A stretch of DNA of 64,000 bases from an uncultured Paracoccaceae bacterium (GTDB taxonomy: Bacteria; Pseudomonadota; Alphaproteobacteria; Rhodobacterales; Rhodobacteraceae). Of this stretch, positions 1-7,858 are shown piece after piece. The notes below the pieces were generated by a model. The model ran no database searches, was not told the origin of the DNA, and saw only the letters and a program-made list of their open reading frames with translations. The position numbers were made by a program, and so were the translations under genes. Numbering within the stretch: position 1 is the first letter of the stretch; each line of letters starts with the position of its first letter. The DNA lies in the NCBI GenBank assembly GCA_937916485.1, contig CALFSV010000094.1:1-64000 (forward strand). Direction: 5' to 3'.

Positions 1-467
1 TGCGAAATATCACCATCAGGACAGCAAAATCAGAGATTTACTTGGGGAATATGGGTCTAGATGTCCTTTTCGTGTGCCCGGATCGGGCCGCATGTGAATG
101 GGGAAATGATTTGTGCGGTGAGTTGCTCGAAATACTCAAGCCTAACTCCGATTCGCTTAGGTCAACCTCCAAGATTATCGACAGCCCGTCAATTCGGTCT
201 TTTCAGGGGCATCCCGAGATAAAGGGACCAGCCTGTCCTGCCGGATATTGGCGCCCCGCTGGCACCAGTAGGACTGCCTTTCCCCGTCTGTCCCTCGATC
301 GTCGCCAACCGACCCGTTCCTGACCCTAAACCGCCTAACTTGAGCCATAATACGCAGGCATTACTGCAATTTGCAAAAGACCGGTTAGAATTGATTCCGA
401 CGCCTTTTGATTAACCAGTGCGATGTTGTGCAACCCATGGCAGAGACCATCTAGGACCGAAAGTCTT
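1..467. other. Gene-poor leader region, no supported gene
   Basis: No reading frame here looks convincing. The one open frame (42-323, plus strand) has no recognisable motif, and its residue make-up does not resemble the neighbouring proteins. The stretch is less GC-rich than the flanking genes and must contain the promoter of the Tad-pilus genes that begin at 468, but I cannot point to a clear -35/-10 pair. Confidence 0.4.
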
Positions 468-2051
468 ATGAAGCATATTCGAAACTGGATTCCATCAAAG
501 GTTCGCGCGTTTCGCCGGGATCAAGATGGCTCGATGATCGTCTTCTCGCTATTCATTTTCGCGATGATGCTGATCGTCGGAGGTATGGCCGTGGATATCA
601 TGCGGTTCGAAACCTACCGGGCTCGTTTGCAATCGACGCTGGACCGAGCCGTGCTGGCCGCAGCCGATCTGGATGTCTGCCTCGACAACGCACAAAACGC
701 CGAAGACGTCGTTCGGGACTATGTCCTCAAGAACGGATTCCAAAATCAACTGGATACAGTCACGGTCGTCGAAGGCTTCAACTCTTGCAGCGTTTCCGCC
801 GTCGCCTCGATCGAAGTGAACACGATTTTCATGCAAATGGTAGGTGTCGATCAGCTTTCGACGCCTGCCGCCAGCGCAGCCGTCGAGGCCCTGAACGAGA
901 TCGAGATCAGCCTCGTCCTCGATGTGTCCGGCTCAATGGGATCGAACAACCGATTGGTGAACATGCGCAACGCCGCCCGCGAATTCGTGGCGACCATGTT
1001 CAACGGGTTTGACGATGACGCCCTGTCGATCTCGGTCGTGCCCTATTCGACCCACGTCAACCTTGGGCCCGAACTGGCCAGCCAGTTCAACCTGAATTAC
1101 GCGCATGATTACAGCCATTGCGTCGATTTGCCGGCCTCTGCCTATAACTCAACAGCCCTTCCGCCAGGCGCCGGCTACGACCAGGCCGCGCATGTGGACG
1201 TGGAAAGCTATGCGAGCGGCTGGAGCCGTCGTGGAGCCTCGGATTTCGTGTGCAACCCGGATTCCCGTTCCCGTGTCGTGCCCTTGTCGCGAAATGAAAG
1301 CGCCGTAGACTCAATGATCTCCAACCTAAGATCCGACGCCTGGACATCCATCGAGATGGGCGCGAAATGGGGCGTTAGCCTGCTCGACCCGTCAACACAG
1401 CCGGCGGTGTCAGGCCTGATTGCGGACGGCATCGTTGACGCCCAGTTCGAGGGCCGTCCTTTGGCCTATGGCACTGACGGATCGCTCAAGGTCATGGTGC
1501 TGATGACGGATGGTGAGAACACCCGCCACTACGAATTGGACCCCGCCTACAGGTCGGGATGGTCCGACGTTTGGTACGACGGGTCGGACAACTACTATGT
1601 CGAAGATGAAGAGTATTCCGACACCGACCGTGATGGTCGGAGCCGCGAAGACTATTACATGCCGGACAACGACCGGTGGACCAACAGCCGGCGGGGCGAC
1701 CGGCTGACCTGGCCCGAACTTTGGGCGCAAGTCAATCTGGATGCCCATGCGTGGTATTTCCGTGCCAACCAGCGCAACTCAAACAGTGTCTACAACGACT
1801 GGTACGGTGACATCTTCACCACCACCTACACCGATGCCAAGGATGCCCGGCTTGACGCGATCTGTAGCGCAGCCAAGGCCCAGGGCATCGTCATCTTTGC
1901 CATCGGTTTCGAGGTAACCAACCGCGCGGCCGATGTCATGTCCAGCTGTGCGTCCTCGCCCAGTCACTTTTATCGCGTCCAAGGCCTTGAGATCGCAACC
2001 GCATTTGCCTCGATCGCCAGCCAGATCACAGCCCTAAGGCTTGTCCAATGA
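468..2051 (+). CDS. TadG-like pilus assembly protein with vWA domain
   Basis: 527 residues. A short basic N-terminus is followed by one membrane segment (about residues 23-41) preceded by a QDGS motif, as in TadE/TadG proteins of Flp/Tad pilus systems. A von Willebrand A domain starts near residue 148 with the MIDAS motif DVSGS at 152-156, and a second MIDAS element TDGEN lies near residue 347. An unusual acidic, Tyr- and Asp-rich stretch (about 355-440) contains an EF-hand-like DTDRDG near 384. I chose the ATG at 468 over 423 because it starts just before the basic/transmembrane region typical of the family. It overlaps the next gene by ATGA. It probably sits in the inner membrane with the vWA domain in the periplasm. 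The rest of the tad locus is not in the window. Confidence 0.8.
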   Translation: MKHIRNWIPSKVRAFRRDQDGSMIVFSLFIFAMMLIVGGMAVDIMRFETYRARLQSTLDRAVLAAADLDVCLDNAQNAEDVVRDYVLKNGFQNQLDTVTVVEGFNSCSVSAVASIEVNTIFMQMVGVDQLSTPAASAAVEALNEIEISLVLDVSGSMGSNNRLVNMRNAAREFVATMFNGFDDDALSISVVPYSTHVNLGPELASQFNLNYAHDYSHCVDLPASAYNSTALPPGAGYDQAAHVDVESYASGWSRRGASDFVCNPDSRSRVVPLSRNESAVDSMISNLRSDAWTSIEMGAKWGVSLLDPSTQPAVSGLIADGIVDAQFEGRPLAYGTDGSLKVMVLMTDGENTRHYELDPAYRSGWSDVWYDGSDNYYVEDEEYSDTDRDGRSREDYYMPDNDRWTNSRRGDRLTWPELWAQVNLDAHAWYFRANQRNSNSVYNDWYGDIFTTTYTDAKDARLDAICSAAKAQGIVIFAIGFEVTNRAADVMSSCASSPSHFYRVQGLEIATAFASIASQITALRLVQ

Positions 2052-2602
2052 CCACAACCAAATCAAGCGATGGCACCAAGGTTCCATTCCTGCGCCGGTT
2101 CCGCCGGTCGGAAGAAGGCAACGGGACGATTGAATTCGTCCTTTTTGTCCCTTTCTTTCTGGCACTCTTCCTGTCGAGCTTCGAACTCGGAATGCTCCTT
2201 GCCCGAAACGTGATGCTGGACCGGGGCCTCGACATCGCAGTTCGTCAAGTCCGGCTGGGCCAGATGGACCCTGTGAACCATGACAACATGAAGGCTGCCG
2301 TCTGTGATGCCGCTGTCATCATCCCCGATTGCCTGAACTCTCTCCAGCTCGAGATGCGCCCTCTAAACCCGCGGAACTGGAACAACATCCCCGTCGGCGC
2401 CGATTGCGTCGACGTCGAAGAACCCAGCACCCCGGTGCGTCAGTTCGTAGCCGGTCAGCCAAACCAGCTGATGATCATCCGGGCCTGTTCGCTTTTTGAC
2501 CCCATAGCGCCAACCGCCGCGCTTGGTGCCCAACTGACCCGTCAAAGTGGCGACAAATACGCCCTGACATCGTCCGCAGCCTTTGTGGTGGAGCCTGATT
2601 GA
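2048..2602 (+). CDS. TadE-like pseudopilin
   Basis: 184 residues. The EEGNGTIEF motif directly before a single hydrophobic segment (about residues 27-50) is the signature of TadE-family pseudopilins. These are minor components of Tad/Flp pili, held in the inner membrane by the N-terminal helix and processed by a prepilin peptidase. The rest is a small periplasmic domain with four cysteines. It overlaps the upstream vWA gene by four bases (ATGA) and is followed after one base by another TadE-like gene, so the three are almost certainly translated together. The family call is good; the role of this paralogue is inferred. Confidence 0.78.
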   Translation: MTTTKSSDGTKVPFLRRFRRSEEGNGTIEFVLFVPFFLALFLSSFELGMLLARNVMLDRGLDIAVRQVRLGQMDPVNHDNMKAAVCDAAVIIPDCLNSLQLEMRPLNPRNWNNIPVGADCVDVEEPSTPVRQFVAGQPNQLMIIRACSLFDPIAPTAALGAQLTRQSGDKYALTSSAAFVVEPD

Positions 2603-2603
2603 T

Positions 2604-3230
2604 ATGACCATAGCCCGCCAAATGGCCATCAGCCTTCTAAGCAAAGGCCTTTCGAAGATCGCAGGACCGGCCCAACGGCTGCGTCGCGATCAGGAAGGCA
2701 GCGTTTCGGTCGAAGCGATCTTGATGTTGCCCCTGCTGATCTGGGCCTTCCTTGGCACATGGGTGTTTTTCGACGCCTATAAAGCGCAGTTCGTCAATGC
2801 CAAGGCAGGCTACACCATCGGCGACATCCTCAGCCGGGAAACCGGTTTCGTCACCCCCGAATACATGGACAGCCTATATAACCTGCAACAGTTCCTGGTC
2901 GAACGGGGCGATCCGATCCGCCTGCGCCTGTCGGTCATCACCTATGACGAAGACAATGACAGCTATGATGTCCGCTGGTCGCGGAACCGTGGCGGCGGCG
3001 GCATCATCACGGATAGTGACGTTGAGGAGATGCGCGACATGATCCCGATCATGGCGGACGGAAGTAGCGCGATCATCGTGCAGACGTCGATGGAATATAT
3101 CCCGATTTACCGCAACGGCCTGTCGGACATGACGTTTGACGACTTCGTCGTGACGCGTCCCCGCTTTGCAGGCCAGCTGTGCTGGAACAGCAGCAACACC
3201 AGCACCTCCCAGGATACGGCGACCTGCTAA
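2604..3230 (+). CDS. TadE/TadF-like pilus assembly protein
   Basis: 208 residues. A basic start is followed by DQEGSVSVEA and then a hydrophobic stretch (about residues 37-60), again the TadE-type processing and membrane motif. The remainder is predicted periplasmic. The ATG at 2604 lies one base after the previous stop and gives the usual spacing to the membrane segment; an upstream in-frame start at 2583 would extend into the preceding gene. It is the last of three tad genes and runs convergently into the gene at 3246. It could be TadF rather than TadE; sequence alone does not settle this. Confidence 0.72.
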   Translation: MTIARQMAISLLSKGLSKIAGPAQRLRRDQEGSVSVEAILMLPLLIWAFLGTWVFFDAYKAQFVNAKAGYTIGDILSRETGFVTPEYMDSLYNLQQFLVERGDPIRLRLSVITYDEDNDSYDVRWSRNRGGGGIITDSDVEEMRDMIPIMADGSSAIIVQTSMEYIPIYRNGLSDMTFDDFVVTRPRFAGQLCWNSSNTSTSQDTATC

Positions 3231-3245
3231 TCCCTGACGGGCGTC

Positions 3246-3749
3246 CTAATCGTCAGATGACAGTTGGTCGGGCACACCGGCCAGCCTCAGGGACATCTGT
3301 TCGCCCATGAACTTGGTCGCTCGCATCGGGGTGACGCCACCGACGCCGACCCGGTTGCCAACCCGCCACCAAAGCCCCGGCACCCAGGTCCGCTGTCCCG
3401 GTTCCTTCAGCTTGAGGACAAAACCGTTCGACGGCTTGAGCGCAAAGGCCCCCCGCTCGACCGCTGCGATCTCGTCCCAGCGGGCCAGCCAGCGACCGCT
3501 TGTGTCGCGAAGGCCCTCGTCGGTCAGCTCCAGCACCAGCGAAGTCGCCCTGCGAAGCTGTTCCCCGCCCCACAGCACAACAACACCCACCGCGATGGAA
3601 AAGACCGAGAACAGGGCCCCGGCGGCACTGGTAAAGGCCATCCAGATCAAGAGCGCCCCAAGGGCATAAAGGACCCCGATCGCAAAGATACGCCGCCCCG
3701 CCGACGGATAAAGCCGCATGAGGATCTCGTCATCTTTCCGATCGGTCAT
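3246..3749 (-). CDS. Small membrane protein, possible PH-like domain
   Basis: 167 residues, family not recognised. Two hydrophobic segments (about residues 20-37 and 43-60) are followed by a soluble part whose pattern (LELTDEGLRD...RWDEIAAVERG) resembles bacterial PH-like domains attached to a two-helix membrane anchor. That comparison is from pattern only. The ATG at 3749 is preceded by a GAGAG ribosome site; a longer open frame upstream has shadow-like composition and was not used. It lies just downstream of the dehydrogenase gene on the same strand, about 60 bases away, so the two may be co-transcribed. Confidence 0.6.
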   Translation of the reverse strand: MTDRKDDEILMRLYPSAGRRIFAIGVLYALGALLIWMAFTSAAGALFSVFSIAVGVVVLWGGEQLRRATSLVLELTDEGLRDTSGRWLARWDEIAAVERGAFALKPSNGFVLKLKEPGQRTWVPGLWWRVGNRVGVGGVTPMRATKFMGEQMSLRLAGVPDQLSSDD

Positions 3750-3810
3750 CTTCGCTCTCTTTTCCCAAATCCGTCGCTTGCCTAGCCTGCGACGGCGATC
3801 AGGGCCAGAG

Positions 3811-4755
3811 TTATCGCGCAGGCACCACTTCGTATCCGGGCTCTTCGGGTTCGTCATCCACCATTTCAGAGGGGAAACCGGGGGCAAGGATCGACAAACC
3901 TGTCGCCTCTTCAAGCCGTTCGATGATCCGGTCAGACTGGGCGCGAGGGCCGTAGCGCCGGATCCCGTCTTCAAAGATCGAGACCATCAGAGGGCTGATT
4001 TCAAGCGGAACGTCCGCTGCCTCTGCAATGGACTGGAACAGGCCGATGTCCTTTTTCACCAGGTCCATCGTAAAGTTGATGTCGCGGCAGCCGTTCAGGA
4101 TCATCTGGCTTTCGGTCTCGTGGACAAACGATGTCCCCGATGAGATCTTGATGGCCTCATATGTCGTCGCCAGATCAAGCCCCGCCGCCTTCATCGTCAC
4201 CATCGCCTCGCAAACGGTCAGCAGGTTGGCGGTGGCCAGATAGTTGGTCATCACCTTGAGGATCGAGGCCGAGCCGACGGGCCCGGTGTGCAGCACCCGT
4301 CGCCCCAATACGGTCAGCAGCGGCAGGACCGCGTCAAACGTCTCACGGTCTCCGCCCATGAAAATCGAGATGTTGCCCGTTGCCGCCCGGTGGCAACCAC
4401 CTGACACGGGAGCTTCGGCGGCCTGCCCGCCGCGGGCGGTGACCTCACCGGCCAGCCGCTTGACCTCTTCGGCGTCGGTCGTCGACATCTCGATCCAGAT
4501 CTTGCCCGGCCCGACCGCAGGCAGCATCGATTCGACCACCGCCGCGCAGGCTGCGGGCGACGGCAGGCAGGTGATGACCACATCACAGTCCCGCATCATG
4601 TCAACGGGCGAACCACCGTCCTGTGCGCCCTTTTCGACAAAGCCCACCACGGCGGCCGGGTCGAGGTCATGGACCGAAAGGTCCATACCGTTGCGCAGCA
4701 AACTTCCCGCGAGCTTGGCCCCAACGTTGCCCAGTCCGATAAATCCGATTTTCAT
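3811..4755 (-). CDS. NAD(P)-dependent beta-hydroxyacid dehydrogenase
   Basis: 314 residues. The N-terminal GFIGLGNVG is the Rossmann dinucleotide motif, and the family substrate signature follows near residue 118 (EAPVSGG). The motif KVMTNYL near 165-180, with the catalytic lysine of the 3-hydroxyisobutyrate/tartronate-semialdehyde reductase family, is also present. Such enzymes oxidise or reduce short beta-hydroxyacids in the cytoplasm; the exact substrate cannot be read. The ATG at 4755 has GAGAGGAT about ten bases upstream, and the longer frame to 4842 is not needed. The last 20 residues form an acidic, proline-rich tail unusual for the family. The gene is divergent from the lipoprotein gene at 4943. 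Confidence 0.78.
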   Translation of the reverse strand: MKIGFIGLGNVGAKLAGSLLRNGMDLSVHDLDPAAVVGFVEKGAQDGGSPVDMMRDCDVVITCLPSPAACAAVVESMLPAVGPGKIWIEMSTTDAEEVKRLAGEVTARGGQAAEAPVSGGCHRAATGNISIFMGGDRETFDAVLPLLTVLGRRVLHTGPVGSASILKVMTNYLATANLLTVCEAMVTMKAAGLDLATTYEAIKISSGTSFVHETESQMILNGCRDINFTMDLVKKDIGLFQSIAEAADVPLEISPLMVSIFEDGIRRYGPRAQSDRIIERLEEATGLSILAPGFPSEMVDDEPEEPGYEVVPAR

Positions 4756-4942
4756 GAGTGTGATCCTCTCACCTTTAAGTTGGCCGCAGAATGTCCAGCC
4801 TGCACCCTGCGCTCTGGCCCCAATGCGACGCACCAAGGTCACTTACGGCAGAAAATTTGTCGCTCGGGTGGCCAAGTCGCGGCCCTTGCCCCGCAACTGC
4901 CGGGCCACTACGGTGCGGCAACCTGAAAATGAGCGTGAAATC

Positions 4943-5254
4943 GTGACCCTTCGCCCCCTCCTCGTGCTTGTAGGCCTGACGCTTGGACTGGCGGCCTGCA
5001 ACGATTGGCCAGAGATCGAGGTGCCCGGTTCCGTCCAAAGTCAGGCGGCATCCTGGCCACGCCTGTTACCGCTTGCACCCATCCTGACGCGGGCCGACGC
5101 GACCGTTCCAGAAGAGGGCCCCTCCGCCGCTCGCATCGCCAGCCTCGAAGCCCGTGCCGGGGCCATTCGTCGTCCAGTCATCGACCCTCAGACCCGGAAC
5201 GATATGGAAGTTGGCGTCGATTTGTCGGGGCTGTATGACGATGCGTTGAACTGA
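4943..5254 (+). CDS. Small lipoprotein, unknown function
   Basis: 103 residues from a GTG start. The N-terminus is a classic lipoprotein signal: hydrophobic core LLVLVGLTLGL followed by the lipobox LAAC, with the cysteine near residue 19. The mature part is about 85 residues, rich in Ala, Pro and Glu, with no recognised domain. The GTG at 4943 is the only start giving a sensible signal peptide; the frame continues open far upstream, but there it runs antisense through the dehydrogenase gene. It is followed 50 bases later by hom and may share its transcript. Confidence 0.6.
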   Translation: MTLRPLLVLVGLTLGLAACNDWPEIEVPGSVQSQAASWPRLLPLAPILTRADATVPEEGPSAARIASLEARAGAIRRPVIDPQTRNDMEVGVDLSGLYDDALN

Positions 5255-5306
5255 CCGCCGGGACAGGATAACAGCGATCCGACCCCTTCAATGACGGACC
5301 AGCGCC

Positions 5307-6608
5307 ATGACAACAGACATTTCTCCCCGCCCCTTGCGGCTTGGCATCGCGGGTCTTGGGACCGTCGGCACTGGCTTGGTCAAGATCGTGCAAGAGCATG
5401 CCCCCTTGCTGGCCTCGCGGGCCGGTCGGCCCATCGAAATCGTCGCCGTTTCGGCCCGCGCGAAGGGTAAGGATCGGGGCGTCGACCTGTCTTCCTACGC
5501 CTGGGAGGATGATCCGGTTGCTCTGGCCGGGCGGGCCGATATCGACGTCTTTGTCGAGTTGATGGGCGGATCCGATGGGCCAGCGCGCAGGGCAACAGAA
5601 ACCGCGATTGCGGCTGGAAAAGACGTCGTAACCGCGAACAAGGCCCTTCTGGCACTGCATGGCCAGGCCCTTGCCACTGCGGCGGAAGCGGCGGGAAAGG
5701 TGATCCGGTTCGAGGCGGCCGTGGCGGGCGGCATTCCGGTGGTCAAGGCCCTGACCGAAGGTCTGGCCGGGAACGAGATCAGCCGGGTAATGGGGGTCAT
5801 GAACGGAACCTGCAACTACATCCTGACACGGATGGAAAGTGCAGGCCTGCCCTATGAAACCGTCTTCCAAGAGGCATCCGACCTTGGCTACCTTGAGGCT
5901 GATCCAAATTTGGACGTCGGTGGTATTGATGCGGGGCACAAGCTGGCCCTTCTGGCGGCCATCGCCTTTGGAACCCAGGTCGACTTTGACGCCGTGGAAC
6001 TGGAAGGGATCGGCTCGATCACGATCGAGGACATCCGCCAAGCTGCAGATATGGGCTACAAGATCAAGCTTTTGGGCGTCGCCCAGATGACTGGGCGCGG
6101 GCTCGAACAGCGTATGTCGCCCTGCCTTGTTCCCGAAACCTCGCCGCTTGGTCAGCTGCAGGGCGGCACCAACATGGTGGTTCTGGAAGGCGACGCCGTG
6201 GGGCAGATCGTCTTGCGCGGGGCTGGTGCAGGCTCGGGCCCGACGGCCAGCGCTGTGATGGCGGACATCATGGATATTGCGCGCGGCTGTCGCGTCCCGA
6301 CATTTGGTCAGCCTGCTGCGACCCTGCGTCAGGCGCGGGCCGCTCGGGCGGCCGTGGCGGCACCCTACTACCTGCGTATGCAGCTTCTCGATAAACCTGG
6401 TGCCCTGGCCAAGGTCGCCCGGGTATTGGGCGAGGCCGGCATTTCGATCGACAGGATGCGGCAATACAGTCACGAGGACGTGGCCGCCCCGGTTCTGATC
6501 GTGACCCACAAGACGACGCGGACCGCGCTGGAAGAGGCGTTGGTCGGATTTGAGGAAACCGGTGTCATGGCGGGTCCGCCCGTCGCGATCAGGATCGAAG
6601 CTGTCTGA
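5307..6608 (+). CDS. hom: Homoserine dehydrogenase
   Basis: 433 residues, normal length for the monofunctional enzyme. It reduces aspartate semialdehyde to homoserine on the way to threonine and methionine. The NAD(P) motif GIAGLGTVG is at 13-21. The catalytic region carries GVMNGTCNYIL (about 160-170) and a DLGYLEADP segment (about 193-201) with the conserved Asp and Lys residues after it. A C-terminal ACT domain starts near residue 353 (LLDKPGALAKVA), the usual site of threonine feedback control. The ATG at 5307 has only a weak ribosome site. The order hom, glpX, recJ is familiar from Rhodobacterales genomes. Confidence 0.95.
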   Translation: MTTDISPRPLRLGIAGLGTVGTGLVKIVQEHAPLLASRAGRPIEIVAVSARAKGKDRGVDLSSYAWEDDPVALAGRADIDVFVELMGGSDGPARRATETAIAAGKDVVTANKALLALHGQALATAAEAAGKVIRFEAAVAGGIPVVKALTEGLAGNEISRVMGVMNGTCNYILTRMESAGLPYETVFQEASDLGYLEADPNLDVGGIDAGHKLALLAAIAFGTQVDFDAVELEGIGSITIEDIRQAADMGYKIKLLGVAQMTGRGLEQRMSPCLVPETSPLGQLQGGTNMVVLEGDAVGQIVLRGAGAGSGPTASAVMADIMDIARGCRVPTFGQPAATLRQARAARAAVAAPYYLRMQLLDKPGALAKVARVLGEAGISIDRMRQYSHEDVAAPVLIVTHKTTRTALEEALVGFEETGVMAGPPVAIRIEAV

Positions 6609-6617
6609 TCAGGGCCG

Positions 6618-6639
6618 AAGAATTTTCGAGAAAATTCTT
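6618..6639. repeat. AT-rich inverted repeat, copy 1 (downstream of hom)
   Basis: Arms AAGAATTTTC and GAAAATTCTT separated by GA, starting nine bases after the hom stop codon. It could fold into a 10-bp hairpin and end hom transcription. A nearly identical palindrome lies 45 bases downstream (6684-6703), which suggests a mobile or dispersed repeat rather than a lone terminator. Confidence 0.8.
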
Positions 6640-6683
6640 TGCCCGCAATTCCGCCGTGAGTTGGGAACAATTGGCGGCATTCC

Positions 6684-6703
6684 AGAATTTTCGCGAAAAT
6701 TCT
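6684..6703. repeat. AT-rich perfect palindrome, copy 2 (hom-glpX gap)
   Basis: A 20-base perfect palindrome, AGAATTTTCG joined to CGAAAATTCT. It differs from the copy at 6618-6639 only in the centre and the ends. The stretch between the copies contains further complementary bits (CCGCC and GGCGG), so the whole 6618-6703 region could form one branched stem. Confidence 0.8.
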
Positions 6704-6731
6704 TGGTATTGTGGATTTGCGTTAGCGTTCA

Positions 6732-6778
6732 CACGGTTGTCACCGTGCTCCCGCTAGGGGTAGGTCAAATTATTGACC
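6732..6778. promoter_or_regulatory. Two short palindromes upstream of glpX, candidate operators
   Basis: CACGGT-TGTC-ACCGTG lies at 6732-6747 and GGTCAA-ATTA-TTGACC at 6763-6778. Both have six-base arms and four-base spacers, like operator sites. The second ends three bases before the glpX ribosome site, so binding there or folding in the mRNA could block translation. The regulator is unknown and nothing in the window identifies one. Confidence 0.4.
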
Positions 6779-6793
6779 ATTAAGGAACGACTG

Positions 6794-7759
6794 ATGACCA
6801 AGGCTCTCGAATTTCACGACCGCATGCTTTCGCTCGGCCTGGCCCGAGTGTCAGAGGCTGCTGCAATCGCCTGTGCCCCCCTGATCGGCCGGGGCGACGA
6901 AAAGGCTGCCGACCAGGCCGCCGTCGACGCGATGCGCACCCAATTGAACAAGCTCGATATTCAGGGCGTCGTGGTGATTGGCGAGGGTGAGCGGGACGAG
7001 GCCCCCATGCTCTACATCGGCGAAGAAGTCGGCGCAGGCTCCGGCCCTCAGGTCGACATCGCACTTGACCCTCTTGAGGGTACAACACTGACGGCCAAAG
7101 ACATGCCAAACGCGTTGGCCGTCATCGCGATGGGGCCACGTGGATCGATGCTGCATGCCCCCGACGTTTATATGGAAAAGCTGGCCATCGGCCCGGGGTT
7201 TCGGCGTGGTGTCGTGACGCTGGACATGTCACCGGCGGAACGGGTTTCGGCGCTGGCATCGGCCAAAGGGTGTTCGACCACCGACATCACCGTCTGTGTC
7301 CTGGAACGCCCCCGCCACGACGACATGATTGCCGAGGTGCGCTCGACCGGGGCTGCTATCCGCCTGATCACCGATGGTGACGTAGCCGGGGTCATGCATT
7401 GCGCCGAACCTGCGACGACGGGCATCGACATGTACATGGGCTCTGGCGGCGCACCGGAAGGCGTCCTGGCCGCTGCCGCCCTGAAATGCATGGGTGGCCA
7501 GATCTTCGGCAAGCTGTTGTTCCGCAACGATGACGAGCGGGGCCGTGCCAAGAAGGCCGGGATCACGAATTTCGACCGGGTCTATACCCGCGACGATCTG
7601 GTCACCGGCGACGTGATCTTTGCCGCCACAGGCGTGACCGATGGCAGCCTTGTCACCGGGATCAAGCGCGAAGTGGGCTACATCACGGTCGAAACGATCC
7701 TGATGCGCTCCAAGACCGGTTCGGTGCGGCGGATGACCTATCGCAACCCGGTTGCCTGA
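6794..7759 (+). CDS. glpX: Class II fructose-1,6-bisphosphatase
   Basis: 321 residues, usual GlpX length. It hydrolyses fructose-1,6-bisphosphate (in some relatives also sedoheptulose-1,7-bisphosphate) in gluconeogenesis. Family markers are GEGERDEAP (about residues 64-72), the metal-binding DPLEGT (about 91-96), and GSGGAPEGVLAAAALKC (about 217-233). The ATG at 6794 has AAGGA eight bases upstream; a TTG at 6773 would start inside a palindrome and is less likely. It follows hom after a repeat-rich gap and is closed by a strong hairpin at 7779. Confidence 0.95.
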   Translation: MTKALEFHDRMLSLGLARVSEAAAIACAPLIGRGDEKAADQAAVDAMRTQLNKLDIQGVVVIGEGERDEAPMLYIGEEVGAGSGPQVDIALDPLEGTTLTAKDMPNALAVIAMGPRGSMLHAPDVYMEKLAIGPGFRRGVVTLDMSPAERVSALASAKGCSTTDITVCVLERPRHDDMIAEVRSTGAAIRLITDGDVAGVMHCAEPATTGIDMYMGSGGAPEGVLAAAALKCMGGQIFGKLLFRNDDERGRAKKAGITNFDRVYTRDDLVTGDVIFAATGVTDGSLVTGIKREVGYITVETILMRSKTGSVRRMTYRNPVA

Positions 7760-7778
7760 CCGGGGCACCTAAACGCGA

Positions 7779-7806
7779 CGCCGCCCGTCCTGTCGGACGG
7801 GCGGCG
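7779..7806 (+). terminator. Terminator-like hairpin after glpX
   Basis: A 12-bp perfect GC-rich stem (CGCCGCCCGTCC / GGACGGGCGGCG) with loop TGTC, 20 bases after the glpX stop. It is followed by only a weak T-rich stretch, so termination may need Rho or may be partial. Confidence 0.65.
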
Positions 7807-7858
7807 ATCAACTGCTTTGGATATGGCGAATCCCAAAAGCCAGCCCTAGTATGCCGCT

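Noticed and set aside
42..323. 93-residue open frame at the left edge
   Set aside because: No motif, atypical composition and only a poorly spaced purine run upstream; not enough to call a gene.
5178..6509. 443-residue frame antisense to hom
   Set aside because: Composition typical of a shadow frame; homoserine dehydrogenase is certain on the plus strand.
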